From assembly GCF_001499735.1 (NCBI RefSeq), contig NZ_LN848257.1, forward strand, positions 4,297,084-4,336,071: 38,988 nucleotides of DNA. Reading direction: 5' to 3'. This DNA is from Thiocapsa sp. KS1. GTDB lineage: Bacteria > Pseudomonadota > Gammaproteobacteria > Chromatiales > Chromatiaceae. Within the stretch, counting starts at the first letter, position 1. Each line of letters opens with the position of its first letter. The notes beneath the pieces are model-generated. The model worked only from the letters and a program-made list of their open reading frames with translations, ran no database searches and was not told the origin of the DNA. Shown piece by piece: positions 8,226 through 17,133 of this stretch. The position numbers and the translations under genes were made by a program.

Positions 8226-8591
8226 CGCGGGCGTCGATAGCGTCTCCGGGGGCGTTTCACCATCGTCGTCTTATCCGGTCGGGCCTCGCCCGAGGTCCTG
8301 TCTGTACCGTTGTGTTTTCGCAACGGCGGGGCTCCGTCCGTGTCGACTGCCACTTGTCGGATAGACTGGTTTTTCGCCCTCTGTGACGGGTTTACCCTAA
8401 AAAGAACTGTTGTCTGGTTGTTGTTTGTTGCATTTTGATACTAAACTTGACGCATGAGATGCGTTGTGTGACGGAAAGGAAACAGGGTGTTGTCGAGACG
8501 TTTCCGGATCGTCGGCAACTAGGCAGCTCAACCGATCTCCCGGGCGGGATCATCGGCATCAAGACACTCGATTCCACTGAGAATAAAAGAC
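8226..8591. other. Intergenic region after metA
   Basis: About 366 bases without a convincing gene. It contains two small hairpins after metA: cgggc-ctc-gcccg at 8280-8292 and a longer one at 8307-8326. An AT-rich tract near 8395-8450 stands out from the surrounding GC-rich DNA and is the likely promoter region for the small gene at 8592. I could not place a convincing -35/-10 pair. Confidence 0.45.
8307..8326 (+). terminator. Stem-loop downstream of metA
   Basis: The arms ccgttgtg and cgcaacgg (one G-T wobble) enclose a tttt loop about 80 bases after the metA stop. No T-tract follows. It is a possible transcript end for the P-loop/metA pair. Confidence 0.35.
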
Positions 8592-8867
8592 ATGTTCGAT
8601 CAAAGCGAAAACACGATCCGCTATAAATGGGATCCCAATACCTATACCGGGTTCAAGCTCCGCTACGACGCCGAGGGCGCCGCCAAGGGCGGGCATTGCT
8701 GTTTCCACGTCGAGGACTGGACCTTTCGCGCCATGAACAACGAGTGGCCGTGCGAGGATCTGGACGAGGCGCTGGAGGTGCTGAATCACTTTTTCGCCAT
8801 CGATGTCGCCCAGGAGCGCGAGCGTCTTCGCGCCTGGCTGCCGCTGAGCTTGGCGGCAGCGGCCTAG
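8592..8867 (+). CDS. Small hypothetical protein
   Basis: 91 residues, not recognised. The sequence is acidic and aromatic at the N-terminus (MFDQSENTIRYKWDPNTYTG) and has a KGGHCCFHVEDWTF segment with adjacent cysteines and histidines. It ends in an amphipathic helix-like stretch (VAQERERLRAWLPLSLAAAA). No signal peptide is seen. The codon composition matches neighbouring genes, which supports it as real. It stands alone between metA and soeA, with an AT-rich upstream region and a weak ribosome-binding site. No function is proposed. Confidence 0.65.
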   Translation: MFDQSENTIRYKWDPNTYTGFKLRYDAEGAAKGGHCCFHVEDWTFRAMNNEWPCEDLDEALEVLNHFFAIDVAQERERLRAWLPLSLAAAA

Positions 8868-9171
8868 TCAGCGATATTCGCCGCGCCGAGGTCTCGAACT
8901 CTCGAACCTCGACGCGGTCTCCCGCAGCTCGCCCCACACGGTGCGGTGCGAAGCCGCCTTCAGACAGTGCGGCATCGAACTTCCGCCTTGCTCGACACCA
9001 CCCTTTGCCTTCTGGCAATTCCTTCGATACGCCTCTTTGGCCTTGCCGTCGCCGAAAGTTCCTGCGGAACGCCGCAGCATTTCCCGGATTGGCATCAAGT
9101 TTGAAACATAGACAGCCGCAATATTAGAATGCGGTAATCGTCTGGTCACCCCCCACGGTATAGGTACTCAC
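8868..9171. other. Intergenic region upstream of soeABC
   Basis: About 304 bases with no convincing gene. The last 80 bases before soeA are less GC-rich and include a small dyad, ccgca-N9-tgcgg, at about 9117-9135, and a tatagg at about 9160. This is the probable promoter/leader of the soe operon, but no clear sigma-factor hexamers can be assigned. Confidence 0.4.
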
Positions 9172-12075
9172 ATGCAGGATCCCATTGCTCACTCCGACAG
9201 CACGGTCGGGCGAGTCGAGGTCAAGGAAACCACCTGCTATATGTGTGCCTGCCGTTGCGGCATCCGGGTCCACATGCGCGACGGCGAGGTGCGCTATATC
9301 GACGGCAATCCCAATCACCCCCTGAACAAGGGGGTGATCTGCGCCAAGGGCAGCTCCGGGATCATGAAACAGTATTCGCCGGGGCGCATCACCAAGCCGC
9401 TGCGCCGTAAAGCGGGGGCCGAGCGGGGTGCATCCGAGTTCGAGGCGATCTCCTGGGACGAGGCCTTCGCCATGCTGGAGGAGCGCCTCGGGCGCCTGCG
9501 CGCGGAAGATCCGAAGAAGTTCGCGCTCTTCACCGGCCGCGATCAGATGCAGGCCCTCACGGGTCTCTTTGCCAAACAGTTCGGTACCCCGAACTATGCC
9601 GCGCATGGCGGCTTCTGCTCTGTGAACATGGCCGCGGGGATGATCTACACGATCGGCGGCTCCTTCTGGGAGTTCGGCGGACCGGATCTGGACCGCGCCA
9701 AGCTCTTCGTGATGATCGGCACCGCCGAGGATCACCATTCCAACCCGCTGAAGATCGCCATCTCCGAGTTTAAACGACGCGGCGGCCGCTTCATCTCGGT
9801 CAATCCCATCCGCACCGGCTACTCGGCGATCGCCGACGAGTGGGTGCCGATCAAGCCCGGCACCGACGGCGCGCTGCTGATGGCCATCTCGCACGAGATC
9901 CTCAAGCAGGGTCTATTCGACCGCGACTTCCTGGTGCGCTACACCAATTCCGCGGAGCTGGTGATCGACGATCCGGCGCGCGACGATCACGGTCTCTTTT
10001 ATCGTGCCGAGATGCACGTGGAGGAGGGCTGCTTCGATCCGGAGAACAAGCTTTGGTGGGACCGCAACATCGACGGCCCCATCAGCACCCACACCCCCGG
10101 TGCCGACCCGCGCCTGATGGGCAGCTACAAGCTCGACATGGACGAGGGCATCCCGGTCAAGCCGGCGTTCCAATTGCTCAAAGAGCGGCTTGAACCCTGC
10201 ACGCCCGAGTGGGCCGCCGAGATCACCGGCATCCCGGCCGACACCATCCGTCGCCTTGCGCACGAGATGGGCGTCACCGCGCGCGATCAGAAGATCGAGC
10301 TGCCGATCCCCTGGACCGATTGCTGGGACGTCGAGCACCCCTCGGTGACCGGCAACCCGGTCGCCTTCCATGCGATGCGCGGGATGGCCGCCCATTCCAA
10401 CGGATTCCAGACCATCCGCGCGCTCGGCGTGCTCATGACCCTGCTCGGCACCATCGACCGGCCCGGCGGTTTCCGCCACAAGGCGCCCTTTCCGCGCCCG
10501 ATCCCGCCCTGCGCCAAGCCGCCGCACGGACCCGAGGCCGTCCAGCCGAACACGCCGCTCGACGGCATGCCGCTCGGCTGGCCCGCCAAGCCCGAGGATC
10601 TGTTCGTCGACGCCGACGGCGGGCCGGTGCGTATCGACAAGGCCTTTTCCTGGGAGTATCCGCTCTCGGTCCACGGCCTGATGCACAACGTCATCACCAA
10701 CGCCTGGCGCGGCGATCCCTATCCGATCGACACCCTGTTCCTCTTCATGGCCAACATGGCGTGGAACTCCTCCATGAACACCAGCGAAACGCGCAAGATG
10801 CTGGTGGACAAGGATGTCGAGGGGAAATACAAGATCCCCTTCATCGTCGTCTGCGACACCTTTGCCTCCGAGACCGTCGCCTTCGCCGACTTGGTGCTGC
10901 CCGATACCAGCTACCTGGAGCGTCACGACGCGCTCTCGATGCTCGATCGGCCGATCTCGGAGTTCGACGGCCCGGTCGATGCGGTGCGCATCCCGGTGCT
11001 GCCGCCGAAGGGCGAGTGCAAGCCCTTCCAGGACGTGCTGATCGAGTTGGGATCGCGCCTGAAGCTGCCGGCCTTCGTCACCGCCGAGGGCGAGCGCAAG
11101 TACCGCGACTATCCCGATTTCATCGTCAACTACGAGACCTCGCCCGGCTCGGGCATCGGCTTCCTCGCCGGCTGGCGCGGCAAGGACGGCGATCAGGTGC
11201 TCAAGGGCGAGCCCAACCCCAAGCAGTGGGAGATGTATGCCAAGAACGGCTGCGTTTTCCATCACGAGCTGCCGCCCAGCTACCAGTACATGCGCAACTG
11301 GAACAAGGGTTATCTGCACTGGGCGCGCGCCCACGGCATGATCCGCTATGCCGAGCCCATCACCATCCATCTCTACTCCGAGGTCCTGCAGAAGTTCCGG
11401 CTGGCCGCGCAGGGCAAGTGGCCCGGACGCCAGCCGCCGGATCGGTTGCGCGAGCGCGTCGAGACCTATTTCGACCCCTTGCCCTTCTTCCATCGCCCGT
11501 TGGAAGACCAGCTGGTCGACACGGTGCGCTATCCGTTGAACGCACTGACCCAGCGTCCGATGGCCATGTATCACAGTTGGGACAGCCAGAACGCCTGGCT
11601 GCGTCAGATCCACAGCCACAATTATCTCTTCGTCAATCCGCTCGTCGGCAAGAAGCACGGCTTCGCCGACGGCGACTGGATCTGGGTGGAGTCCACGCTG
11701 AGCAAGGTGCGCTGCATGTGTCGCTTCTCCGAGGCGGTCGAGCCCGGCACGGTCTGGACCTGGAACGCGATCGGCAAGGCCAACGGCGCCTGGGGGCTCG
11801 GGAGCAATGCGGACGAGTCGCGCAAGGGCTTCCTGCTGAACCACCTGATCTCCGAGGAGCTGCCGCCCAGCGAGGCCGGCGAGCATCTCTCCAACTCGGA
11901 TCCGGTGACGGGCCAAGCCGCCTGGTTCGATGTGCGGGTGCGTGTCTACAAGGCAGCTCCGGACGAGCCGCGCGTGACCTCGCCTCAGTTCGATGCCATG
12001 CCGCGCCTGCCCGGACAGGAGAAGCAGCGCGGCAAGTGGCAGGCCTATATGGCCGGCGTGTTCGGGAAGAAGTAG
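9172..12075 (+). CDS. soeA: Sulfite dehydrogenase (quinone) molybdoprotein subunit SoeA
   Basis: 967 residues of the DMSO-reductase molybdopterin family. An N-terminal [4Fe-4S] motif is seen: C22-x2-C25-x3-C29 and C57 (GVICAKG), followed by the bis-MGD-binding body. There is no Tat signal peptide, so the enzyme stays in the cytoplasm, as shown for SoeABC of Allochromatium vinosum, where it oxidises sulfite to sulfate and passes electrons to quinones. Size, lack of a signal, and a following four-cluster ferredoxin subunit plus a DmsC/NrfD-type anchor separate it from exported PsrA/PhsA enzymes. It is first in the operon, with a weak ribosome-binding site before the ATG. The main alternative is another cytoplasmic PSR-like reductase; direction of catalysis cannot be proved from sequence. 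Confidence 0.88.
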   Translation: MQDPIAHSDSTVGRVEVKETTCYMCACRCGIRVHMRDGEVRYIDGNPNHPLNKGVICAKGSSGIMKQYSPGRITKPLRRKAGAERGASEFEAISWDEAFAMLEERLGRLRAEDPKKFALFTGRDQMQALTGLFAKQFGTPNYAAHGGFCSVNMAAGMIYTIGGSFWEFGGPDLDRAKLFVMIGTAEDHHSNPLKIAISEFKRRGGRFISVNPIRTGYSAIADEWVPIKPGTDGALLMAISHEILKQGLFDRDFLVRYTNSAELVIDDPARDDHGLFYRAEMHVEEGCFDPENKLWWDRNIDGPISTHTPGADPRLMGSYKLDMDEGIPVKPAFQLLKERLEPCTPEWAAEITGIPADTIRRLAHEMGVTARDQKIELPIPWTDCWDVEHPSVTGNPVAFHAMRGMAAHSNGFQTIRALGVLMTLLGTIDRPGGFRHKAPFPRPIPPCAKPPHGPEAVQPNTPLDGMPLGWPAKPEDLFVDADGGPVRIDKAFSWEYPLSVHGLMHNVITNAWRGDPYPIDTLFLFMANMAWNSSMNTSETRKMLVDKDVEGKYKIPFIVVCDTFASETVAFADLVLPDTSYLERHDALSMLDRPISEFDGPVDAVRIPVLPPKGECKPFQDVLIELGSRLKLPAFVTAEGERKYRDYPDFIVNYETSPGSGIGFLAGWRGKDGDQVLKGEPNPKQWEMYAKNGCVFHHELPPSYQYMRNWNKGYLHWARAHGMIRYAEPITIHLYSEVLQKFRLAAQGKWPGRQPPDRLRERVETYFDPLPFFHRPLEDQLVDTVRYPLNALTQRPMAMYHSWDSQNAWLRQIHSHNYLFVNPLVGKKHGFADGDWIWVESTLSKVRCMCRFSEAVEPGTVWTWNAIGKANGAWGLGSNADESRKGFLLNHLISEELPPSEAGEHLSNSDPVTGQAAWFDVRVRVYKAAPDEPRVTSPQFDAMPRLPGQEKQRGKWQAYMAGVFGKK

Positions 12076-12120
12076 CTTCGGCCCTTGGCGGTCGGTTCCG
12101 GGCCCGGCGATGCCGATGCA

Positions 12121-12142
12121 TCGTCGGCTCGCAAGCCGACGA
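12121..12142. repeat. Intercistronic hairpin between soeA and soeB
   Basis: A perfect 9-bp stem (tcgtcggct / agccgacga) with a cgca loop lies 46 bases after the soeA stop and 42 bases before the soeB ATG. No T-run follows. It may adjust mRNA stability or stoichiometry within the operon (inference). Confidence 0.5.
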
Positions 12143-12183
12143 CCGATCCCGCGGCTGACGGCCGACAACGGAGAGATTTAGAC

Positions 12184-12906
12184 ATGACTCAACTCGCCCT
12201 GGTGATCGACCTGAACGTCTGTGTCGGTTGCCATGCCTGCGTGACGTCCTGCAAGGAGTGGAATACCTCCGGCTGGGCAGGCCCCTTGGTGGACCAAAAC
12301 CCCTATGACGGCAGTCCGACGGGCACCTTCTTCAATCGGGTGCAGACCTTCGAGGTCGGTGTCTTCCCGAATACGGAGACGGTGCATTTCCCGAAGAGCT
12401 GTCTGCATTGCGAAGAGCCGCCCTGCGTCCCGGTCTGCCCGACCGGCGCCTCGCACAAACGGGCGGACAACGGCATCGTGCTGGTCGATTACGACAAGTG
12501 CATCGGCTGCAAATACTGTTCTTGGGCCTGTCCCTACGGTGCGCGTGAGTTGGACGAGCAAGAGAAGGTGATGAAGAAATGCACGCTGTGCATCGATCGC
12601 ATTACCGATGCCACGCTGTCGGATCGCGACCGTCAACCGGCCTGTGTGCTGGCTTGTCCGACCAGTGCCCGGCTCTACGGGGATGTTCATGACCCGGACT
12701 CGGAGGTCTCGGTGGCGATCCGCGAGCGCGGCGGCTATCAGTTGATGCCCGAGTGGGGCACCAAGCCGGCCAATCATTATCTGCCGCGCCGGACGACCCG
12801 CCTTTACATCAGCCCCGACGAGCTGATGCGCGTCGACAACCCGTTGCGTAAGGAGGATCTGACCAACTACACGGGCGAGGAAACCCTGGACGACGTGGCT
12901 TGGTAA
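12184..12906 (+). CDS. soeB: Sulfite dehydrogenase iron-sulfur subunit SoeB
   Basis: 240 residues from the ATG that follows GGAGAG; the frame is open upstream but without a ribosome-binding site. Four cysteine groups typical of DmsB/PsrB proteins are visible: CVGCHACVTSC near the N-terminus, CLHCEEPPCVPVC, CIGCKYCSWAC and the CTLC/CVLACP pair. Together they can bind four [4Fe-4S] clusters that carry electrons from SoeA to the membrane subunit. No Tat signal is present, in line with a cytoplasmic position. It lies between soeA and soeC in one operon. Confidence 0.9.
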   Translation: MTQLALVIDLNVCVGCHACVTSCKEWNTSGWAGPLVDQNPYDGSPTGTFFNRVQTFEVGVFPNTETVHFPKSCLHCEEPPCVPVCPTGASHKRADNGIVLVDYDKCIGCKYCSWACPYGARELDEQEKVMKKCTLCIDRITDATLSDRDRQPACVLACPTSARLYGDVHDPDSEVSVAIRERGGYQLMPEWGTKPANHYLPRRTTRLYISPDELMRVDNPLRKEDLTNYTGEETLDDVAW

Positions 12907-13009
12907 CGACGCGCCTTTCGAGCGGCGACAACACATCGGTCTCCGAGACTCGCGCGACCCGGCCAGCGGGCCGACGCGACAATCGCTAAAGGATAAAGGG
13001 ATACACCCC

Positions 13010-13987
13010 ATGCACCCCGCATTTTCCGTGATCTTTCTGACGACGCTGCTCGGTGCCGGTCAGGGACTTTTCCTGGCCATCTTCACGGGTCAGCTCTATT
13101 CCGTCGCCCGTTTTCTGCCGACGCAGGACGACCAATTCTATGCGCTCGGGAGTCTCGTCGCCCTGGTGTTGCTGGTGGTCGGTCTGGGTGCCTCCTTCTT
13201 CCATCTCGGGCGCCCCGAGCGGGCCTGGCGGTCCGCGGCCATGTGGCGGACCTCCTGGCTGTCGCGCGAGGTCATCCTCCTGCCGATCCTGATGCTGTTT
13301 GTGTTTGCCTATGGCGTCGCGCATTGGATGGAGTGGACGCAGCCTTGGTTTCGTATCGGCGAGGTCCTCAACGTGGACGCGACGCTGATCTTCGGGCTGC
13401 TCGGGACGATCGCCTCCTTTGCGCTCTTCGTCGCTACCGCCATGATCTATGCGAGCGTCAAGTTTCTCCAGGAATGGCACTCGACCTTCACCGTCGCCAA
13501 CTTCACGCTCTTGGGGATGGCCTCCGGATTCATGCTGGCCGCGGCCTACTCGGCCTATATCGGCAATCCCTTGGTGGCCTTCTTCGGCACCTGGGCCGTC
13601 CTGCTGACCTTGGGTGCACTGGTCTCGCGTGTCGCCCACCTCCGACGCAACGCCCGGCTGAAACACAAGAGTACGGTTCAGACCGCCATCGGTGTGCGCC
13701 ATACAGCCGTCGTGCAGAAGGCGCAGGGTGCCATGGGCGGCAGCTTCAATACGCGCGAGTTCTTCCACGGCCGCAGCGACTCGACCGTTCGGCTGGTCCG
13801 CAACAGCTTCCTGATCCTGGTCTTTCCGGTTCCGATCCTCTTGATCTCCGCCGCCTACCTGATCGAGTCGACGAGCTTGCCGATCCTCGCGTTCGTGATC
13901 CAGTACCTGGGGTTGATCGCCGAGCGCTGGTATTTCTTCGCCGAGGCCAAGCATCCGCAGAATCTCTATTATCAGAGTGTCGCATGA
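13010..13987 (+). CDS. soeC: Sulfite dehydrogenase membrane anchor SoeC
   Basis: 325 residues with about eight hydrophobic helices, in the DmsC/NrfD class of quinone-reactive membrane anchors. It starts MHPAFSVIFLTTLLGAGQG, the conserved opening of this type, and contains FHLGRPERAWRSAAMWRTSWLSREV, a DmsC-like loop. In SoeABC this subunit holds the complex to the cytoplasmic face of the inner membrane and passes electrons to the quinone pool. An AAAGG lies upstream of the ATG. It is the last gene of the operon; corA follows convergently 39 bases away. Confidence 0.9.
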   Translation: MHPAFSVIFLTTLLGAGQGLFLAIFTGQLYSVARFLPTQDDQFYALGSLVALVLLVVGLGASFFHLGRPERAWRSAAMWRTSWLSREVILLPILMLFVFAYGVAHWMEWTQPWFRIGEVLNVDATLIFGLLGTIASFALFVATAMIYASVKFLQEWHSTFTVANFTLLGMASGFMLAAAYSAYIGNPLVAFFGTWAVLLTLGALVSRVAHLRRNARLKHKSTVQTAIGVRHTAVVQKAQGAMGGSFNTREFFHGRSDSTVRLVRNSFLILVFPVPILLISAAYLIESTSLPILAFVIQYLGLIAERWYFFAEAKHPQNLYYQSVA

Positions 13988-14026
13988 CGAGCGAGCCGGT
14001 TCGGCGCGGCTGCGCGCCTCGGCACC

Positions 14027-15103
14027 TCAGAACCAGCGTTTGACGCGGAAGAACACCAGCATTGCCGAGGCTATGATCAGCATCAGCCCCAAAAGGCCGA
14101 AATAGCCCCAGTGCCATGTCAGCTCCGGCATGTACTCGAAGTTCATGCCGTAGATACCGGCCAGGAAGGTCAGCGGGATAAAGATGGTCGACACGATCGT
14201 CAAGACCTTCATCACCTCGTTCGTGCGATAGCTGATGCCCGAGAGATAGAGGTCGAGCATCCCCGAGATAATGTCGCGAAAGGTCTCGACCGTGTCGACC
14301 ACCTGGACGGTGTGATCGTAGACATCCCGCAGAAAGACCCGTGTGGTCTCGTCGACCAGCTTTGAATCCCCGCGCTGCAGACCGCTGATCACCTCGCGTA
14401 ACGGCCAGACCGACTTGCGCAGCTGAATCATTTCGCGCTTGAAGTTGTGGATCGACTCCAGGGTCCTGGTCCCGGGGACAGCGAAGAGCTCCTGCTCGAG
14501 GTCTTCGATGTCGTCGCCGATGCTCTCGAGCGTCGTGAAGTAGCGGTCGACCACGACATCGATCAGCGCATAGGCCAGATAATCCGGCCCCATCGCACGG
14601 CCACGAACCTTGCCGCTCCTCAATCGATCGCGGACAGCGTCGAAGATCGGACCGCTCTTCTCTTGGAACGAGAGCACGAAGCTCGGTCCCAGGATCAAAC
14701 TCACCTGCTCGACCCGGAATCCACCCTCCTTCTCGTAGAAGGGAATCTTCAGCACCAGAAACAGGTAGTCGCCGTAGTCCTCCAGTTTCGGCCTGTGATC
14801 GCTGTTGAGGATGTCTTCGAGCACCAAGGGATGAAGGCCGAAACAGGCGCCGAGGGTCTCGATGTGCTCGACGGCATGGATCCCGTTGATGTTGACCCAG
14901 GAGACCCCTGTCGTCTTGGCGAATCCGCAGCACCGGTCGACGTCGCGGACACCGAAGGTGACCTCGGAAAAATGCTCCGCATCGTAGGTAACGACATCGA
15001 ACGTGATGGGCTCCTGACTCGGCTCCCCGACATGCACCAGGGTTCCGGGCGGCGCACCGATCTTGCGATGCGGACGCTTTCTGAGCAGCTTCTTACGGGC
15101 CAT
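14027..15103 (-). CDS. corA: CorA-family magnesium/cobalt transporter
   Basis: 358 residues from the ATG preceded by GAGGAG; a longer frame upstream lacks a ribosome-binding site. CorA is a homopentameric inner-membrane channel for Mg2+ and other divalent ions. The protein has a basic N-terminus, a large cytoplasmic alpha/beta domain with HPLVLEDILNSDHRPKLEDYGDY, a long stalk helix, and two C-terminal membrane helices. The selectivity motif Y318-G-M-N is present in LAGIYGMNFEYMPELTW, and the protein ends in the basic FFRVKRWF. It is convergent with soeC. Confidence 0.95.
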   Translation of the reverse strand: MARKKLLRKRPHRKIGAPPGTLVHVGEPSQEPITFDVVTYDAEHFSEVTFGVRDVDRCCGFAKTTGVSWVNINGIHAVEHIETLGACFGLHPLVLEDILNSDHRPKLEDYGDYLFLVLKIPFYEKEGGFRVEQVSLILGPSFVLSFQEKSGPIFDAVRDRLRSGKVRGRAMGPDYLAYALIDVVVDRYFTTLESIGDDIEDLEQELFAVPGTRTLESIHNFKREMIQLRKSVWPLREVISGLQRGDSKLVDETTRVFLRDVYDHTVQVVDTVETFRDIISGMLDLYLSGISYRTNEVMKVLTIVSTIFIPLTFLAGIYGMNFEYMPELTWHWGYFGLLGLMLIIASAMLVFFRVKRWF

Positions 15104-15253
15104 ACGGCGACTCCTCGCGGGGCGGAGCCCGAGGATATAGGACAAGGACCGGGTAAAGTGCGTCGTTGTCGCAAGCACGGCGGGACCGAGATCCACGCCG
15201 TCGCTGCATCGATCGGGACGTCGTTGCCGAGTCCGCGACCGGGCGGCTCGGCG

Positions 15254-16576
15254 TCAAGTCCCCAGGTACCGCAGTACCACCAGGGTTAGGTCATCCGACG
15301 GGGCCGCTCCGTTAGAGAATTGCTTGACTGCGGTCGCGACGGCATCCGCAAGTCCCTGCGCGGATGCTGTCGGCTGCGCGTCCAAGCATGTCGTGAGCCG
15401 ATCCAGCGTAAAGAGTCGGTGCTCGCGGTCCATCGCCTCGGTCGCGCCGTCCGTGTAGAGCACCAGGATATCCTGTCTGCTCAGCGTGAGCGATTCGACC
15501 ATGTAGGTTGCGCTCTCGTCGAGCCCGATCAGGATTCCGCTCGGCGGCGGGAGCGGCCGGAACAGTCGGCCCGGTCCTCCGAACAGAATCGGATCATGCC
15601 CGGCACTCACATAGCGAAAACGGCCGGTGCGCTTGTCGACGATTGCCGCGATCAGGGTGGCGAACATACTCGTCGGGTTATCCTCGCAAAGTCTCTGGTT
15701 GACGTTGCGAAGAACCTCCTCGATCGGCTGGCTCTTGAGCAGCTCGGTCCGCAGCAAGGTGAGCGTCTTCACCATGAACAGGGCCGCCGGCACGCCTTTA
15801 CCCGATACATCGCCGATCGCGATAGCGTATTCGTCGGCGTTGATCGGGAAGACATCGTAGAAATCGCCCCCGATGAAATGGGCCGGCGTCATCTCGGCAG
15901 CGAGATCGATCTCCGGCCCAAGATCCAGATCGAGGTCATGCGGCAACATCCCGAGCTGAATCTCGCGGGCGATCGCAAGCTCCTTCTGCATGTGCTCGAA
16001 ACGGAGCTGTTGCTCCAGGGCCTCTTGCATCACCTCGGTGCGCGCGCGGAAACGCTGGGCAAAGAGCTGCATGAAGTTCCGTGCGATTCCGGGGATCTGA
16101 AGGAAGCCGCCCCAAAGATCCTCCTCGGCAACGACGAGGACTCGGCTGGCCTCCTCCGCGACGACAAAGGCGGTCGCCGGCTTGCAGTCGATCACGGAGA
16201 TCTCGCCGGTGCACTCGCCCGGCCCGATCGGAAAACCGTCCTCCGAGTCGATGTGGTCGATATGGGCCTTCAACTGGCCGTCGAGCACGAGGAAGAGTTG
16301 CCGGTTGACCTGCCCGGGCGCCAACAGGATCTGACCCACGGCCAGGTTTCGGACCTCGCATCGGGCAAGGAGGGGGGACAGGCTGTCGAAATGGATGCCC
16401 TCGAACAGGGCGTGGCCGGCGATCGAGCGCAACCGGCAAGGCGCCGATTCCTCCGCGCCGGCCCGAGCGCAATCGCCGTTACCATCCGCGTCAAGGGGGC
16501 GTACCAAAGGAATGTCCGGGGATGAGGCCGCCCGGTCGAGCGGTTCCGGCGGCGTCCGCGCGTTCTCGTGTGGCAT
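15254..16576 (-). CDS. PP2C/SpoIIE-type phosphatase with N-terminal cNMP-binding-like domain
   Basis: 440 residues. Residues 50-170 form a cyclic-nucleotide-binding-type beta-roll (LFEGIHFDSLSPLL to LFAQRFR). A coiled linker with AREIQLGMLP (203-212) leads to a PP2C-like SpoIIE/RsbU domain with metal-binding D238 (IGGDFYD) and D256 (IGDVSGKG) and a C-terminal SDDLTLVVLRY. RsbU-type enzymes dephosphorylate STAS anti-anti-sigma factors. In the phosphate-binding cassette (GEISVIDCKPATA) the arginine that contacts the cyclic phosphate in CRP is replaced, so ligand binding is doubtful. The gene lies 14 bases after the anti-sigma kinase gene; with the STAS gene they form a partner-switching operon. 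Confidence 0.9.
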   Translation of the reverse strand: MPHENARTPPEPLDRAASSPDIPLVRPLDADGNGDCARAGAEESAPCRLRSIAGHALFEGIHFDSLSPLLARCEVRNLAVGQILLAPGQVNRQLFLVLDGQLKAHIDHIDSEDGFPIGPGECTGEISVIDCKPATAFVVAEEASRVLVVAEEDLWGGFLQIPGIARNFMQLFAQRFRARTEVMQEALEQQLRFEHMQKELAIAREIQLGMLPHDLDLDLGPEIDLAAEMTPAHFIGGDFYDVFPINADEYAIAIGDVSGKGVPAALFMVKTLTLLRTELLKSQPIEEVLRNVNQRLCEDNPTSMFATLIAAIVDKRTGRFRYVSAGHDPILFGGPGRLFRPLPPPSGILIGLDESATYMVESLTLSRQDILVLYTDGATEAMDREHRLFTLDRLTTCLDAQPTASAQGLADAVATAVKQFSNGAAPSDDLTLVVLRYLGT

Positions 16577-16590
16577 TCAGGCGCAGAGGC

Positions 16591-17028
16591 TCAGGGTCGT
16601 CCTTTCTTGTGGATTGCGAGCGTCAGGCGGTTATGGCCCGAAACACGACTGTAACTATAGTCGTCCGCAAAACTCTTGATCAAATGAATACCGCGCCCGC
16701 CGATGGATGCCTCCTCGAGATCCCGAGCCTCGACCATGGCCGGTGCTTCGAGCGGATTGTAGGCGGCTCCGGAATCGAGGATCTCGACGACGACGGCGTC
16801 GGGGCGATCCGTGAGCGAGATGCGGGTTTTCCGTGTCATATCCTCGGGATGGGCATAACCGATGACGTTGGTCACGGCCTCGTTGATCACCAAATCGACC
16901 GCAAACCCCGTTTCGGGGGGGACCTTCCAGCCTTCGAGCAGGCCGGCGAGCCAACGCTCCACGCGGCCGAGCTCGTCAAGCCGGCTTTCGATGACGAGTG
17001 TGTCGTGCGTCTCGGCGGACATCGGCAA
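16591..17028 (-). CDS. Anti-sigma factor serine kinase, RsbW/HATPase_c family
   Basis: 145 residues of the GHKL ATPase fold. The N-box is DLVINEAVTNVIGYAHP, the G1-like box is EILDSGAAYNP and the G2 box is GGRGIHLIKSFADDYSY. Proteins of this type phosphorylate a partner STAS protein and sequester a sigma factor or other target. The gene lies between the STAS gene (105 bases upstream) and the phosphatase gene (14 bases downstream), so kinase, substrate and phosphatase are together. No sigma factor gene is visible in the window. Confidence 0.92.
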   Translation of the reverse strand: MPMSAETHDTLVIESRLDELGRVERWLAGLLEGWKVPPETGFAVDLVINEAVTNVIGYAHPEDMTRKTRISLTDRPDAVVVEILDSGAAYNPLEAPAMVEARDLEEASIGGRGIHLIKSFADDYSYSRVSGHNRLTLAIHKKGRP

Positions 17029-17133
17029 CAGCCTGCCGGCGAGGCATGCGCCGGCTCGAGAGGTGGCAAGGAGGTGTAATCCGTGATGAGCCCGTTTTGT
17101 CCTCCCGGGCGAGGCCGGGGCTCGATCCGAGCC

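Noticed and set aside
10209-12158. 649-codon open frame on the plus strand inside soeA
   Set aside because: Shifted-frame shadow rich in Arg, Ala and Pro with no domain; it overlaps the real soeA frame.
9913-12168. 751-codon open frame on the minus strand opposite soeA
   Set aside because: High GC leaves the antisense frame free of stops; the plus strand encodes a clear molybdoprotein with Fe-S motifs.
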